A stretch of 64,000 nt of DNA from NCBI RefSeq assembly GCF_015291745.1, contig NZ_CP030059.1, forward strand, positions 1,143,501 to 1,207,500. Reading direction: 5' to 3'. How positions within the stretch are numbered: the stretch's first letter is position 1; each line of letters begins with the position of its first letter. Under the pieces are notes generated by a model. The model did no database searches. It worked only from the letters and a program-made list of their open reading frames with translations, and had not been told where the DNA came from. Shown here one piece after another: positions 27,696-36,389 of the stretch. This stretch comes from Bradyrhizobium sp. CCBAU 53351. Lineage in GTDB: Bacteria; Pseudomonadota; Alphaproteobacteria; Rhizobiales; Xanthobacteraceae. The position numbers and the translations under genes were made by a program.

Positions 27696-28246
27696 TCGAC
27701 AGCAAGGAGGCGTCCGCGGCGCTGGCCGATATCGACGACATCGTCCAGCGCCTGAAGCAATCGCAGCTCTACGAGCTTGCGAGCCTGGCTGCGGTGTGGT
27801 GGGGCGTGCTGGTGTTCGCGGCCAATCTCGTCACCTGGCTGTGGCCGGCCTATGCGGGCTACGCCTGGGTCGCCACCGATGTCGTGGGCGTCGGCGGTCT
27901 CGTCGTGCTGCGTGTGCTCAATCCGCCGCAACATCCCAACGGCAGCGCGGCCGGCATCAGGATGCTCCTGGTGCTCGCGCTGTTCTTCGCCTTCGGCTAC
28001 CTCTGCACTGACGTGATCGGCCATTTCGGCCCGCGCCAGCTCGGCACGTTCTGGCCGCTCTATTTCATGCTGTTCTATACGATGGCGGGCCTGTGGTTCG
28101 GCCATGCCTTCCTGGCGATCGGCCTCGGCATTTCCGCGCTGACCCTGATCGGCTTCTTCTACATCGGTGAAGCCTTCCCGCTCTGGATGGCCTTCGTCAA
28201 CGGCGGCGGCCTGATCCTCGGCGGCGTCTGGATGCGGCGGATCTAG
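27692..28246 (+). CDS. Membrane protein of unknown function
   Basis: 184 aa, start overlapping the previous stop by 4 bp. Short soluble head (MIDSKEASAALADIDDIVQRLK) followed by about five transmembrane segments: residues 32-50, 56-74, 91-108, 119-140 and 142-175 (the last probably two). No known motif. Its place between a membrane-anchored hydrolase and a small DNA-binding protein suggests a signal-coupled operon in which it may be the sensor (inference). Confidence 0.85.
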   Translation: MIDSKEASAALADIDDIVQRLKQSQLYELASLAAVWWGVLVFAANLVTWLWPAYAGYAWVATDVVGVGGLVVLRVLNPPQHPNGSAAGIRMLLVLALFFAFGYLCTDVIGHFGPRQLGTFWPLYFMLFYTMAGLWFGHAFLAIGLGISALTLIGFFYIGEAFPLWMAFVNGGGLILGGVWMRRI

Positions 28247-28250
28247 CGCG

Positions 28251-28553
28251 ATGGCCGAGCTCGACGACATCATCCACCAGCCGCTGCGCCTGAAGATCAT
28301 GGCGGCGCTGAATGCGCTGCCGGTGGGCACGGGCCTGGAATTCGCGCGGCTGAAGAAGCTGACCGGCGCGACCGACGGCAATTTAGGGGCGCATATCGAG
28401 ACGCTGGCGAAGGCGGGGTACGTTTCGGTGGAGAAAGCGTTCGTGGGCAAGAAGCCGCAGACGACGGTGACGGCGACGGCGGCAGGGCGCGGGGCGTTCG
28501 CGCGGCATGTGGCGACGTTGCAGGAGATTATTGCGGGGAGGCAGGCTACATAG
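28251..28553 (+). CDS. Winged-helix transcriptional regulator
   Basis: 100 aa, 4 bp after the previous stop. MarR/PadR-like winged helix: 'DDIIHQPLRLKIMAALNAL' (helix 1), 'LEFARLKKLTGATDGNLGAHIETL' (helix-turn-helix, about 30-53), then the wing 'GYVSVEKAFVGKKPQTTVT'. Proteins of this type are dimeric repressors; the small size and last-gene position fit autoregulation through the two palindromes at 26628-26654. Confidence 0.88.
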   Translation: MAELDDIIHQPLRLKIMAALNALPVGTGLEFARLKKLTGATDGNLGAHIETLAKAGYVSVEKAFVGKKPQTTVTATAAGRGAFARHVATLQEIIAGRQAT

Positions 28554-28679
28554 AACCCCATTCTCCCGCAAGGGGAGAGGGCATAGCGAGTGGCACGCGA
28601 TCCCCGGCAAGCCCCTCTTGCCCCCGGGCGTGACGTAGAGAGGGGTTACACCGCCCAACGAGAAAACCTGGTTACCCCT

Positions 28680-28701
28680 GGCGCCGACCAAAGTCGGTGC
28701 C
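28680..28701. other. Stem-loop before the PIN operon
   Basis: GGCGCCGAC / GTCGGTGCC with a CAAA loop (9-bp stem, one G-T pair). It is 80 bp upstream of the 259-aa gene, in the intergenic region that also holds a CTCCCgcaaGGGGAG hairpin at about 28565-28580. Purpose unknown. Confidence 0.45.
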
Positions 28702-28780
28702 CGCGTTGGTAGTATTGTTAGGGTCGCTCTGCTTTACTGGAGTCCTACAGGTCCTCCGGCCGAAATCCTGAGTTCTCCCG

Positions 28781-29560
28781 ATGGCGATGCCCCGCAAGCG
28801 CAAAAGTCGAATCGATGGCACCGAGCATTATCGGTTCAAAATCGACGCCTACACCCCAGCGACGATTCCGATGGCGCGCCTCGCTCAATACATGGAGCAG
28901 TTGGCGGCGCTTCTCGGTGAGCGCGATGGCGTACACTTTCGCGGCCTCACCAAGGGCAGCACCGTCCTAAATGCGCGCGTTGATCGAGAGGCCGCACCCA
29001 AGGTTCACGACCGGGTCGTCGCGGTGCGAGCTGGAGACGCGAGCGTTGAAGCCCAGCGGGCTTTCAACGCATTGAACACGCTCCTCCGGGCGGACAACGC
29101 TGTCGGAGTCCTGCGCGATGCAGCGCCGCGTGGCGCGGTCGTCATCCGCTTTCCCGGCCGCGATCAGACGGAAGAAAAGTTCATCGTTCGTCAGCAAGGC
29201 TCGATTGACGGTTTTGTCACCGGGATTCGCGGCAGGGATGCGACCATCCACGTCACGTTGCAGTCCGAAGGCAGGCAGATCAGCGGCTGCGAGACCACGC
29301 GCGCCGTCGCAAAGCAGCTCGGGGCAAAGCTCTTCGAACCTGTGAGGCTCTTCGGAAAGGGCCGCTGGGTGCGCGATGGCGATGGCGAGTGGACGCTCGA
29401 ACATTTCCGCATCGAGAGCTTCGAGGCGCTTCAGGACAGCTCATTGACCGATGCCCTCGCGACACTTCGCGACATCCCAACGGAATGGGGTGACGACGCT
29501 TACAACGAGCTGGTCGCAGGACGGAAGGGACCGGGGAGCAACAAGAATGGTGGTCATTGA
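28781..29560 (+). CDS. Unknown protein, partner of a PIN nuclease
   Basis: 259 aa (ATG 28781, or 28787). It has an Arg/Lys-rich opening (PRKRKSRIDG). The N-terminal half is mixed alpha/beta with a helical 'ASVEAQRAFNALNTLLRADN'. A C-terminal beta-rich module (about 135-225) contains FIVRQQGSIDGFVTGI, TLQSEGRQISGCETT and LFEPVRLFGKGRWVRDGDG. No family I can name. It overlaps the PIN gene by 14 bp, so the two are translated together; a toxin-neutralising or RNA-targeting role for it is only inference. It starts the accessory stretch upstream of the KAP gene. Confidence 0.85.
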   Translation: MAMPRKRKSRIDGTEHYRFKIDAYTPATIPMARLAQYMEQLAALLGERDGVHFRGLTKGSTVLNARVDREAAPKVHDRVVAVRAGDASVEAQRAFNALNTLLRADNAVGVLRDAAPRGAVVIRFPGRDQTEEKFIVRQQGSIDGFVTGIRGRDATIHVTLQSEGRQISGCETTRAVAKQLGAKLFEPVRLFGKGRWVRDGDGEWTLEHFRIESFEALQDSSLTDALATLRDIPTEWGDDAYNELVAGRKGPGSNKNGGH

Positions 29561-30110
29561 CTCCACCAATCTGCTGCTGCTTCTCCGGCCAGGGACCCCC
29601 GTACCGGGTGGTCGCGACGGCAAGGCTGTAGAACGCGCAAAGGAGCGCATCGAATACTTGGTGCATCGGTTGAGCAAGGCGAAGGCGCGAATCATCATCC
29701 CGGCGCCAGCGCTCAGCGAGGCTCTCGTGAAGGCGGGAGCCGCCGCGTCGCTGCAGATCGTCGAGGAGCTGCAGAAACACGCCGTGTTCAGCATCGAGCC
29801 TTTCGACACGCGCGCCGCGCTGGAGGCGTCGGCGATGTCACGCGCGGCCCTCGCTGGTGGCAACAAGAAAGGGAAATCAACGGCACCATGGCAAAAGGTG
29901 AAGTTTGATCGTCAGATCGTCGCCATAGCCAAGGTCCACGGCGCGACTGAAATCTATTCGGACGATGACGACGTCGTGGCTCTCGGCGAGCAAGCTAAGA
30001 TCAAGGTCATTCGATTGGCGGCCCTGCCACTGCCGCCTGAAAAAGATCAGCTCGACTTCTTGCTGGAGCCCGACGCCGACGTAGAAGCCACGTCTAGCGA
30101 TGAAGGCTGA
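29547..30110 (+). CDS. PIN-domain nuclease
   Basis: 187 aa from the ATG at 29547, with GGGGAG 8 nt upstream inside the end of the previous gene. PIN fold acidic residues are in place: Asp5 in VIDSTNLLLLL, Glu58 in PAPALSEAL, Asp121 in KFDRQIVAIAKVHG, and Asp139-142 in IYSDDDDVVALG. PIN proteins cut RNA, often as VapC toxins. This one is longer than VapC (about 130 aa) because of a Lys/Gly-rich insert near 105-118 and a 25-residue acidic tail. Partner is the upstream 259-aa protein rather than a small VapB-type antitoxin. Confidence 0.88.
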   Translation: MVVIDSTNLLLLLRPGTPVPGGRDGKAVERAKERIEYLVHRLSKAKARIIIPAPALSEALVKAGAAASLQIVEELQKHAVFSIEPFDTRAALEASAMSRAALAGGNKKGKSTAPWQKVKFDRQIVAIAKVHGATEIYSDDDDVVALGEQAKIKVIRLAALPLPPEKDQLDFLLEPDADVEATSSDEG

Positions 30111-30169
30111 CGCGGTCGCTTCAACAAAGTGTTTAAGCAAAGCCAGCACGACAATCGAGACCGAGACGC

Positions 30170-31240
30170 ATGACCGATAGCGGCGAAGCACAGCTCGACA
30201 CCGATATTATCTTTATCGACACGGAAACCTTTGTTCGGGAAAAGTTTGACTGGAATTCCGTTGCGTTCTCTCGGCTCAAGGAGCTTGTCAAGGCAGGGCA
30301 TCTGCGCGTTTTGACAACGAGCATTACAAAAAAGGAGGTGGCAAGAAAGCAACAGGAGGCGCTGGATAACGCGGCAAAATCTGTAAAAAAGCACGAAGTC
30401 ATACTCGGCCAATTAGGGGGCTCGGTAGCGACAGAAGCAATCAACTCGCCAAGCGCCGCAGCCGCATTGGAGGCGTTGTTCGAGAAGTTCCTCGAAGATG
30501 TCAAAGCGCGCGAGATTCCACTGCAAGCTGACCTCGAAAAACTGTTCGACGATTACTTTGCACAGACGCCACCATTTAGCGGTGGGAAAAAATCAGAATT
30601 CCCCGACGCGGTCGTTCTAATATCTCTGCGCAAATGGAGAGCGGACCGTCATCAGAAGATCTACGTAATTTCCGGCGATCCAGACATGAAGGCCGCTTGT
30701 GGCGAAGGCAGTGACTTGCTCCACGTCGAGCGGCTTGCTGACGTAATCTCAATGGCGACAGTTACAAAGCAGGTCCATGACGATCTGCTGAAGTTTCTTG
30801 CTGAAAGTGAACATCTTGCGTTGAGCCTGTCAGACGAACTCATGGGTAGTAAGGTCAAAATTACAAAGTTGTACTGGATGGACGATATTGATGACGCATC
30901 CGGAATAGTCAGGGACGTGACGGATTTTAGCATCATCCATTTAAACGTAATCTCGAAAGAGCAGAACGCCTTTGAATGCGAGATTGAAGTCGAAATCTGC
31001 CTTAATATCGAATTCACCGTCGAAGTCAGCAGACGATCCGGGTTCGAGGACTACGACCCCAGTTACACGCTTTATGAGACCGAGCCCGTAATCTTATACT
31101 TGTACCCAGTCGTCGTTGTTCGTTTCGACACAGCAAAACCGAACGACACCGAAATCGAGTCGGTTTATGTCAGTTCCGATATTGAGGTTGAGGCGGGCGA
31201 CGTTGATGTGATTAAAAACGCCCATCGCCATCGGTATTAA
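30170..31240 (+). CDS. Larger PIN-like (DUF4935) protein
   Basis: 356 aa, 59 bp after the PIN gene. N-terminal PIN-like domain (about 10-190): IIFIDTETF (Asp17), TKKEVARKQQ (Glu56), SGGKKSEFPDAVVLISL (Asp146) and KIYVISGDPDMKAA (Asp170, Asp172), the pattern of the DUF4935/PIN_16 group. The C-terminal half is a separate acidic beta-rich domain (about 230-350) I do not recognise. Visibly lower GC than the core genes. Possibly an RNase effector whose activity is set by the C-terminal domain (inference). Confidence 0.85.
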   Translation: MTDSGEAQLDTDIIFIDTETFVREKFDWNSVAFSRLKELVKAGHLRVLTTSITKKEVARKQQEALDNAAKSVKKHEVILGQLGGSVATEAINSPSAAAALEALFEKFLEDVKAREIPLQADLEKLFDDYFAQTPPFSGGKKSEFPDAVVLISLRKWRADRHQKIYVISGDPDMKAACGEGSDLLHVERLADVISMATVTKQVHDDLLKFLAESEHLALSLSDELMGSKVKITKLYWMDDIDDASGIVRDVTDFSIIHLNVISKEQNAFECEIEVEICLNIEFTVEVSRRSGFEDYDPSYTLYETEPVILYLYPVVVVRFDTAKPNDTEIESVYVSSDIEVEAGDVDVIKNAHRHRY

Positions 31241-31331
31241 AGCGACGAGGAACGCTAAATAGCTGTTCGGCCGCGTTCTGCTACCATCGGCGGCATGAGC
31301 CCGCACCATCAATGACACTTCCAAGCTGGTA

Positions 31332-31400
31332 ATTACGGCGACAATGCACTAACTGGCATCAACTGCGCCGGCTTGGAAATTAGTGCACTGTCACCGTAAT
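31332..31400. repeat. 21-bp imperfect inverted repeat between convergent genes
   Basis: Left arm ATTACGGCGACAATGCACTAA (31332-31352, 21 bases, written here as two parts: ATTACGGCGACA and ATGCACTAA). The right arm at 31380-31400 is its reverse complement at 19 of 21 positions. Loop of 27 nt. A similar motif occurs next to REP-associated IS200-like transposases in other proteobacteria (memory only). It lies between the stops of the DUF4935-like and KAP genes and could also terminate both. Confidence 0.75.
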
Positions 31401-31457
31401 AGCTGTAATGGCTGATCGTGGCGCCGCAAACTGACGGCTCGAGCCGGCCAGGCGAGA

Positions 31458-33410
31458 TCAACTCTCTTCTGCCTCTTCTTCCTCATCTGTTGATCGCAGA
31501 AACGGTGCAAGGTTCTGTGACGCGCGTTGCCTTATTCGGAACCGAGACAAAGGAGGCGAATTCTCAGCCGCTAACATTAATTCCGCCGCCACGGCATTCA
31601 GCCAGTCGCACTCCGGCTCCAATTTATTTCTAAGCAAGCCTGTTTCATAACGAAATTTAAGTGCCGAGAAGACCGTGCCCTGAGCATCGGGCGACAGGCT
31701 CAGCAATGCATCAACAAACTTCTTAGCCGGGATGGCTGCTAAGATTGGAGTATCCCAATAGATCGCAGCTTGTACATTATTTGCGGTAATGAGCTGGAGG
31801 AATGAAGAGGGGTCAACTTTCATCTTCTCCAATAATGCCTCGCCATGTACAGGTAGGCGCTTGGCTTTCACCTGTTCAACGAGCTGTTCGTAGCGCGCAA
31901 AAATCGTTCGAAATTCCGGAGTGTCGGCCAAGGTTACTTGATGATCGAAGCAATAGACGCTGCCTGATTTGAGTAGGTCGCGTAGGTTCCTTTCTTCGAT
32001 TAATTCGGCCTTCATGAGGTCATCCAGACAGTTCTTGCACTCTTCTACGATGATGCTTTTTGGAAGACTGATTGCATGTATCTCGCTGAAGAAAAGTCGA
32101 AGACCAAAGATGTGGAGCATCTCATCGTTGTTGCCAAATTTTTTTTCCCGGAATTGGTTTTCGATCTTTGAGATCGCCTCCAAGTACTGCTCGTCTGTGA
32201 CCTCCCATCCCTTCCATGCCGTGAGCCATGGTGGTTCGCTTTTGGACGTGAAGTATCGACTGTTGTCGATCGATCTGCGTGCGTCGGCTTGATCGAGCCA
32301 GCCCTCAAACAGCATAGTTTCCAGTTGTTTCAAGTTCAGGGGGGACTTGCTTACTCCAGTCATGGGGTACTGCGTAGCAATTCTCCCAGCGACGCTAGTG
32401 TCCTTCGAGTCGCGCTCCCTCATCAGGCGGACGACCTCGCTGACAGCCAACGAGGGAAACTCATCTCTGCTGATGCGACCTGCTCGGACTTCGATGGCGA
32501 GCATGAGGACTACCTTGAATAGCGCTTCCATTGCATGATTGTTCGACCAGTGTTCTTCGCTCAAGCATCCTGCCAATCTCTCGTAGTCCCATAATGCATG
32601 CTTCAGCAGGCGTAAGTTGTTGGTGTTCGATCTGATGTGAATATCTAACGCGGCGTCCAATTGAGTTTGCAGAAGCGATTTGGCGCGCTCGTGCCGAATG
32701 TCTACGAGGAAAGATTTCAGCGCTTCTTCAGCCGAGGATCTGACTTCGAGTGTCTGACCGATCAATTTCTCTTTGATTAGCGTGTAGCTCTTTGCGCCAA
32801 TGTTCGTTTCAATTTGGCTCTCGGTCTCTTGATCGCTCTTGTTTTGCGAGTGGAGCTTTTCGCGCGCATACAGCTCAGCCTCATTTGCAATTATAATCGT
32901 CTTGAAAGAGTTGTGTTCAACAAAGCTGTTTATGTAGCCGAGAACATCCGAAATGGGCATCGAACATCGTTCTAGATCGTCGAAAACTAGAAGAGCGTCA
33001 GAGGGGGTTTTTAGGTATTTTGAAAGATCAATGTCGGGAATTGATGAATCCACTTTCAGTTCGTCTTTGCCGTCTAGATCTATCTTTAGTCCTGCCTTGA
33101 GGCTTCCTTTCACAATGTTCCAGCCGATCTTCATCGTTTTGGAAGAGAGTACTGGGTGAAGCTGTCGAAAAAGTTCATCATCTACTTCTTGGGTTGAGGT
33201 CATCCCATATAGGGAAACACGCAAAGGTCGAAACGGCCGGTCTTCTTTTTGGGCTTGATCTTTCGCTTCATCAATGAATCGCTTTACGAGTGTCGTTTTT
33301 CCGGCGCCCCACGGCCCGGTAATAAGAACCGCGAAATCAAATTTGTTGGCAGGCTCGCAGTAGTAGCGAAGATAATTCACTACGTGCTCGTTCGGTCCTT
33401 GCGTACTCAC
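31458..33410 (-). CDS. KAP-type P-loop NTPase
   Basis: 650 aa from the GTG at 33410, with AGAGGAAG 7 nt upstream. N-terminal NTPase: Walker A GPWGAGKTTL (32-41), Walker B LLVFDDLER (140-148) and 'TIIIANEAEL' (sensor region). This matches the KAP family, STAND-like ATPases often found in phage-defence and mobile islands. The rest is mostly helical with an acidic end (STDEEEEAEES). No transmembrane segment is evident, which is unusual for classical KAP proteins. GC is visibly below the neighbours, suggesting transfer. Convergent with the PIN-like gene. Confidence 0.88.
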   Translation of the reverse strand: MSTQGPNEHVVNYLRYYCEPANKFDFAVLITGPWGAGKTTLVKRFIDEAKDQAQKEDRPFRPLRVSLYGMTSTQEVDDELFRQLHPVLSSKTMKIGWNIVKGSLKAGLKIDLDGKDELKVDSSIPDIDLSKYLKTPSDALLVFDDLERCSMPISDVLGYINSFVEHNSFKTIIIANEAELYAREKLHSQNKSDQETESQIETNIGAKSYTLIKEKLIGQTLEVRSSAEEALKSFLVDIRHERAKSLLQTQLDAALDIHIRSNTNNLRLLKHALWDYERLAGCLSEEHWSNNHAMEALFKVVLMLAIEVRAGRISRDEFPSLAVSEVVRLMRERDSKDTSVAGRIATQYPMTGVSKSPLNLKQLETMLFEGWLDQADARRSIDNSRYFTSKSEPPWLTAWKGWEVTDEQYLEAISKIENQFREKKFGNNDEMLHIFGLRLFFSEIHAISLPKSIIVEECKNCLDDLMKAELIEERNLRDLLKSGSVYCFDHQVTLADTPEFRTIFARYEQLVEQVKAKRLPVHGEALLEKMKVDPSSFLQLITANNVQAAIYWDTPILAAIPAKKFVDALLSLSPDAQGTVFSALKFRYETGLLRNKLEPECDWLNAVAAELMLAAENSPPLSRFRIRQRASQNLAPFLRSTDEEEEAEES

Positions 33411-33588
33411 TTCTAGCTTCCTCTCTCTTCTGACTCAGGCGATGCCTGTTCGCGGCGTTGGGCGAGGGTGGCTATGACCGCATCAAGGTGCGGCCGGTGT
33501 GGTTCGACAAATCGTCAATCGGTAGTAGTTTCGAGATGAGACGTTCGTGGCGAATGGCTATGATCCTGACGCCATGCAGGAGGGAACG

Positions 33589-33822
33589 ATGCCGGAAATA
33601 AGCAAGCCAGGTAAGTCGGTTTATATGGAGGTCGGTGTTTGGTGGGATCCGGATCAGGGCCATATTCACGTAACTGCGAAGAATGTCCCAGGCTTCCATA
33701 CGACGGTCAGTCCGGATGCCTCTAGTAAGCGCGGGCATCCCAACCTATTCATGAAGCTGGCGAAAGTTCTTCGCGATAACGGTGCGCCACACCCCGAGAT
33801 TAAGGAGCAGACCGATATCTAG
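33589..33822 (+). CDS. Small conserved protein, unknown function
   Basis: 77 aa from the ATG at 33589, with AGGAGG 5 nt upstream; an in-frame ATG lies earlier at 33547. 'SVYMEVGVWWDPDQGHIHVT' followed by a short Gly/Phe/His segment and 'RGHPNLFMKLAKVLRDNGAP' give a beta-hairpin plus helix plan. Resembles small unannotated proteins seen in rhizobia and acetic acid bacteria (from memory). Divergent from the KAP gene and separated from it by 178 bp; membership in the accessory locus is uncertain. Confidence 0.78.
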   Translation: MPEISKPGKSVYMEVGVWWDPDQGHIHVTAKNVPGFHTTVSPDASSKRGHPNLFMKLAKVLRDNGAPHPEIKEQTDI

Positions 33823-33863
33823 GCTCCCAAGGGGGCTCGGTGAACGGCTGCCTCTCGCGGGAT

Positions 33864-33895
33864 GGCTTGCGGCTTCGCCGCGCCCCGGAATGACG
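33864..33895. repeat. Fragment of a CGTCATTCCGGGG-type repeat
   Basis: On the plus strand GGCTTGCGGCTTCGCCGCG then CCCCGGAATGACG. It contains the hairpin GCGGCttcGCCGC and ends with the outer CCGGAATGACG arm also seen, inverted, at 55706. Only one half of the usual element is present. It marks the edge between the accessory stretch and purD. Confidence 0.6.
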
Positions 33896-33980
33896 GGGGA
33901 ATCGGATGTCGCACCCCTTCACACCCACCCCGATTCGTGCGACGTCCGGCCCCAGCAAAACCCCTCATCCCGAGCCCTCG

Positions 33981-35264
33981 ATGCACATTCTCCTCCTCGG
34001 TTCCGGCGGCCGCGAACATGCTCTGGCGTGGAAGATCGCAGCCTCCCCCCTGGTGACCAAATTCTGGTGCGCGCCCGGCAATGCCGGCATCGCGCAGGAG
34101 GCCGAATGCGTGGCGCTCGATGTGGCCGACCATGCGGCGGTGATCGATTTCTGCAGGCAGAACAAGGTCGAGCTGGTGGTGGTCGGGCCGGAGACGCCGC
34201 TGGCGGCCGGCATCGTCGACGACCTCACGGCGGCCGGTATCAAGGCGTTCGGGCCGAACAAAATTCCGGCCCAGCTCGAAAGCTCCAAGGGGTTCACCAA
34301 GGCGCTGTGCACCGAGTTCGGCATTCCCACAGGCGCCTACAAGCGGTTCACCAACGCCAAGGACGCGCGAGACTACGTCACCAGCCAGGGCGCGCCGATC
34401 GTGGTGAAGGCCGACGGGCTTGCCGCCGGCAAGGGCGTGGTCGTCGCCAAGACCGTGCGCGAGGCGGAGGACGCCATCGCCATGATGTTCGAGGGCGCCT
34501 TTGGCGAGGCCGGCGCGGAGGTCGTGATCGAGGAGTTTCTGCCCGGCCGCGAGATCAGCTTCTTCGCGCTGTGCGACGGCGAGACCGCGATTCCGCTGGC
34601 CTCCGCGCAGGACCACAAGCGCGTGTTCGACCACGACGTCGGCCCGAACACCGGCGGCATGGGCGCCTATTCGCCGACGCCGCTGGTGACGCCTGCCGTC
34701 CACGACGCCATCATGGCCAAGATCATCCTGCCGACGGTCGCGGGCATGAAGCAGCGCGGCACGCCGTTCCGCGGCATCCTCTATGCCGGCATCATGCTGA
34801 CGACGCAGGGGCCAAAGCTGTTCGAGTTCAACGTCCGCTTCGGCGACCCCGAGTGCCAGGTGCTGATGCTGCGCATGATGAGCGACATCGTGCCGGCGCT
34901 GCTGGCCTCCTGTGATGGCCAGCTGAAGAATTTCGATCTGCGCTGGCACAAGGAAGCCGCGATCACCGTGGTGATGGCGGCACAAGGCTATCCCGGCGAC
35001 TACCAGAAGGGCACGCGCATCGAGGGGCTCGATGACGCAGCCAAGGTCGACAATGTCGAGATCTTCCACGCGGGGACGGTGGCCAAGGACGGGGCGATCC
35101 TGGCCAATGGCGGCCGCGTGCTCAATGTCTGCGCGTTGGGTGCGACCGTGACCGAAGCGCAGGCCCGCGCCTACCAGGCCGTCGACCGCATCAAATGGCC
35201 GGAAGGCTTCTGCCGCCGCGACATCGGCTGGCAGGCGGTGGAGGCGGAGAAGGCCAAGGGCTGA
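33981..35264 (+). CDS. purD: Phosphoribosylamine-glycine ligase PurD
   Basis: 427 aa from the ATG at 33981 ([19 protein letters not shown]). ATP-grasp enzyme, second step of purine synthesis. GSGGREHA (8-15), GPETPLAAG (near 67), the ATP-grasp loop [15 protein letters not shown] (about 140-154), and [11 protein letters not shown] (about 286-296) with the metal-binding Glu/Asn. Length is standard. Single gene; the upstream sequence is a repeat fragment, so the ribosome site is weak. Confidence 0.97.
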   Translation: MHILLLGSGGREHALAWKIAASPLVTKFWCAPGNAGIAQEAECVALDVADHAAVIDFCRQNKVELVVVGPETPLAAGIVDDLTAAGIKAFGPNKIPAQLESSKGFTKALCTEFGIPTGAYKRFTNAKDARDYVTSQGAPIVVKADGLAAGKGVVVAKTVREAEDAIAMMFEGAFGEAGAEVVIEEFLPGREISFFALCDGETAIPLASAQDHKRVFDHDVGPNTGGMGAYSPTPLVTPAVHDAIMAKIILPTVAGMKQRGTPFRGILYAGIMLTTQGPKLFEFNVRFGDPECQVLMLRMMSDIVPALLASCDGQLKNFDLRWHKEAAITVVMAAQGYPGDYQKGTRIEGLDDAAKVDNVEIFHAGTVAKDGAILANGGRVLNVCALGATVTEAQARAYQAVDRIKWPEGFCRRDIGWQAVEAEKAKG

Positions 35265-35483
35265 GACGCCGCCGACAGGCCCGAGCTCGCGATCCCGGAC
35301 GGCGCGCCAAGGCCGGAATCGCGCGTTGTTGTCACCGCGCCGCCACATCGGCATTCCAGAATGTGCAATCAGCTGTTGGGGTTAGGCACCCCGCAGATAA
35401 TACCGCTACTGTGCATGGGGTTGTTTTCGACTTTTTGTTTGTCGGGACGACCTCCAGGACTGACCAACCAAGGATGCAACAAG

Positions 35484-36389
35484 ATGTCCGATCTCGCCGA
35501 CCTCTATCCGGGTTTTGCCTCCGAATGGATCGATACCTCGTTCGGCCGCATCTTCGCCCGCGTCGGCGGCAACGGCCCGCCGCTGTTGCTCCTGCACGGC
35601 TTCTCCGAGACTAACGTGATGTGGCACCAGGTGGCGCCCGAGCTTGCCGAGGCCTTCACGCTGATCATCGCCGACCTGCCGGGCTACGGCTGGTCCGACA
35701 TGCCCGAGAGCGATGCGCTGCACATCCCCTACAGCAAGCGCGCGATGGCGAAGGCGATGGTGGAAGTGATGGAGCGGCTCGGCCACGTCCACTTCGCGCT
35801 CGCCGGCCACGACCGCGGCGGCCGTGTCTCGTATCGGCTGGCGCTCGACCACCCCGGCCGGCTGTCGAAGCTTGCCGTGCTCGATATCCTGCCGACCTAT
35901 AATTACTGGGAGCGGATGAACCGCGCCTATGCGCTGAAGATCTATCACTGGACCTTCCTGGCGCAGCCCTATCCGCTGCCGGAGACGCTGATCTCAGGGC
36001 AGGGCGAGTTCTTCCTGCGCTTCAAGATGGCGAGCCAGACCAGGTCGAAGACGCTGGACGCGATCGACCCGCGCGCGCTCGAGCATTACCTGGCCCCGTT
36101 CCGCGATCCCGCCCGCATCCATGCGATGTGCGAGGATTACCGCGCCGGCGCCTATTTCGACTACGACCTCGACAAGGCCGATTTCGAGGCCGGCAAGAAG
36201 ATCACCATTCCGATGCTGGCGCTGTGGGGCAATGCCGGCGTGGCCCAGGCCGCCGCGACGCCGCTGGATACATGGCGGCAATGGGCGACGAATGTGGAGG
36301 GCATGCCGGTGGAGTCCGGGCACTTCCTCACCGAGGAGAATCCGGACGTGACGGCGAGGGCGCTGCGGGAGTTCTTTGTGGGGGATTAG
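35484..36389 (+). CDS. Fluoroacetate dehalogenase-type hydrolase
   Basis: 301 aa from the ATG at 35484 ([11 protein letters not shown]). By memory of the Rhodopseudomonas palustris RPA1163 enzyme, every catalytic position matches in kind and number: nucleophile Asp110 in GHDRGGR, carboxylate-binding Arg111 and Arg114, Asp134 acid, fluoride-pocket His155, Trp156 and Tyr219, and base His280 in ESGHFLTEE. The enzyme displaces fluoride from fluoroacetate to give glycolate (EC 3.8.1.3); some relatives prefer chloro- or bromoacetate. AAGGA ribosome site. Its stop overlaps the convergent tadA stop by 4 bp. Confidence 0.93.
   Translation: MSDLADLYPGFASEWIDTSFGRIFARVGGNGPPLLLLHGFSETNVMWHQVAPELAEAFTLIIADLPGYGWSDMPESDALHIPYSKRAMAKAMVEVMERLGHVHFALAGHDRGGRVSYRLALDHPGRLSKLAVLDILPTYNYWERMNRAYALKIYHWTFLAQPYPLPETLISGQGEFFLRFKMASQTRSKTLDAIDPRALEHYLAPFRDPARIHAMCEDYRAGAYFDYDLDKADFEAGKKITIPMLALWGNAGVAQAAATPLDTWRQWATNVEGMPVESGHFLTEENPDVTARALREFFVGD

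Noticed and set aside
33425..33588. Possible decayed coding sequence in the KAP to small-gene spacer (frame reading GYDRIKVRPVWFD)
   Set aside because: Too short and unmatched to any family I know to call a pseudogene.
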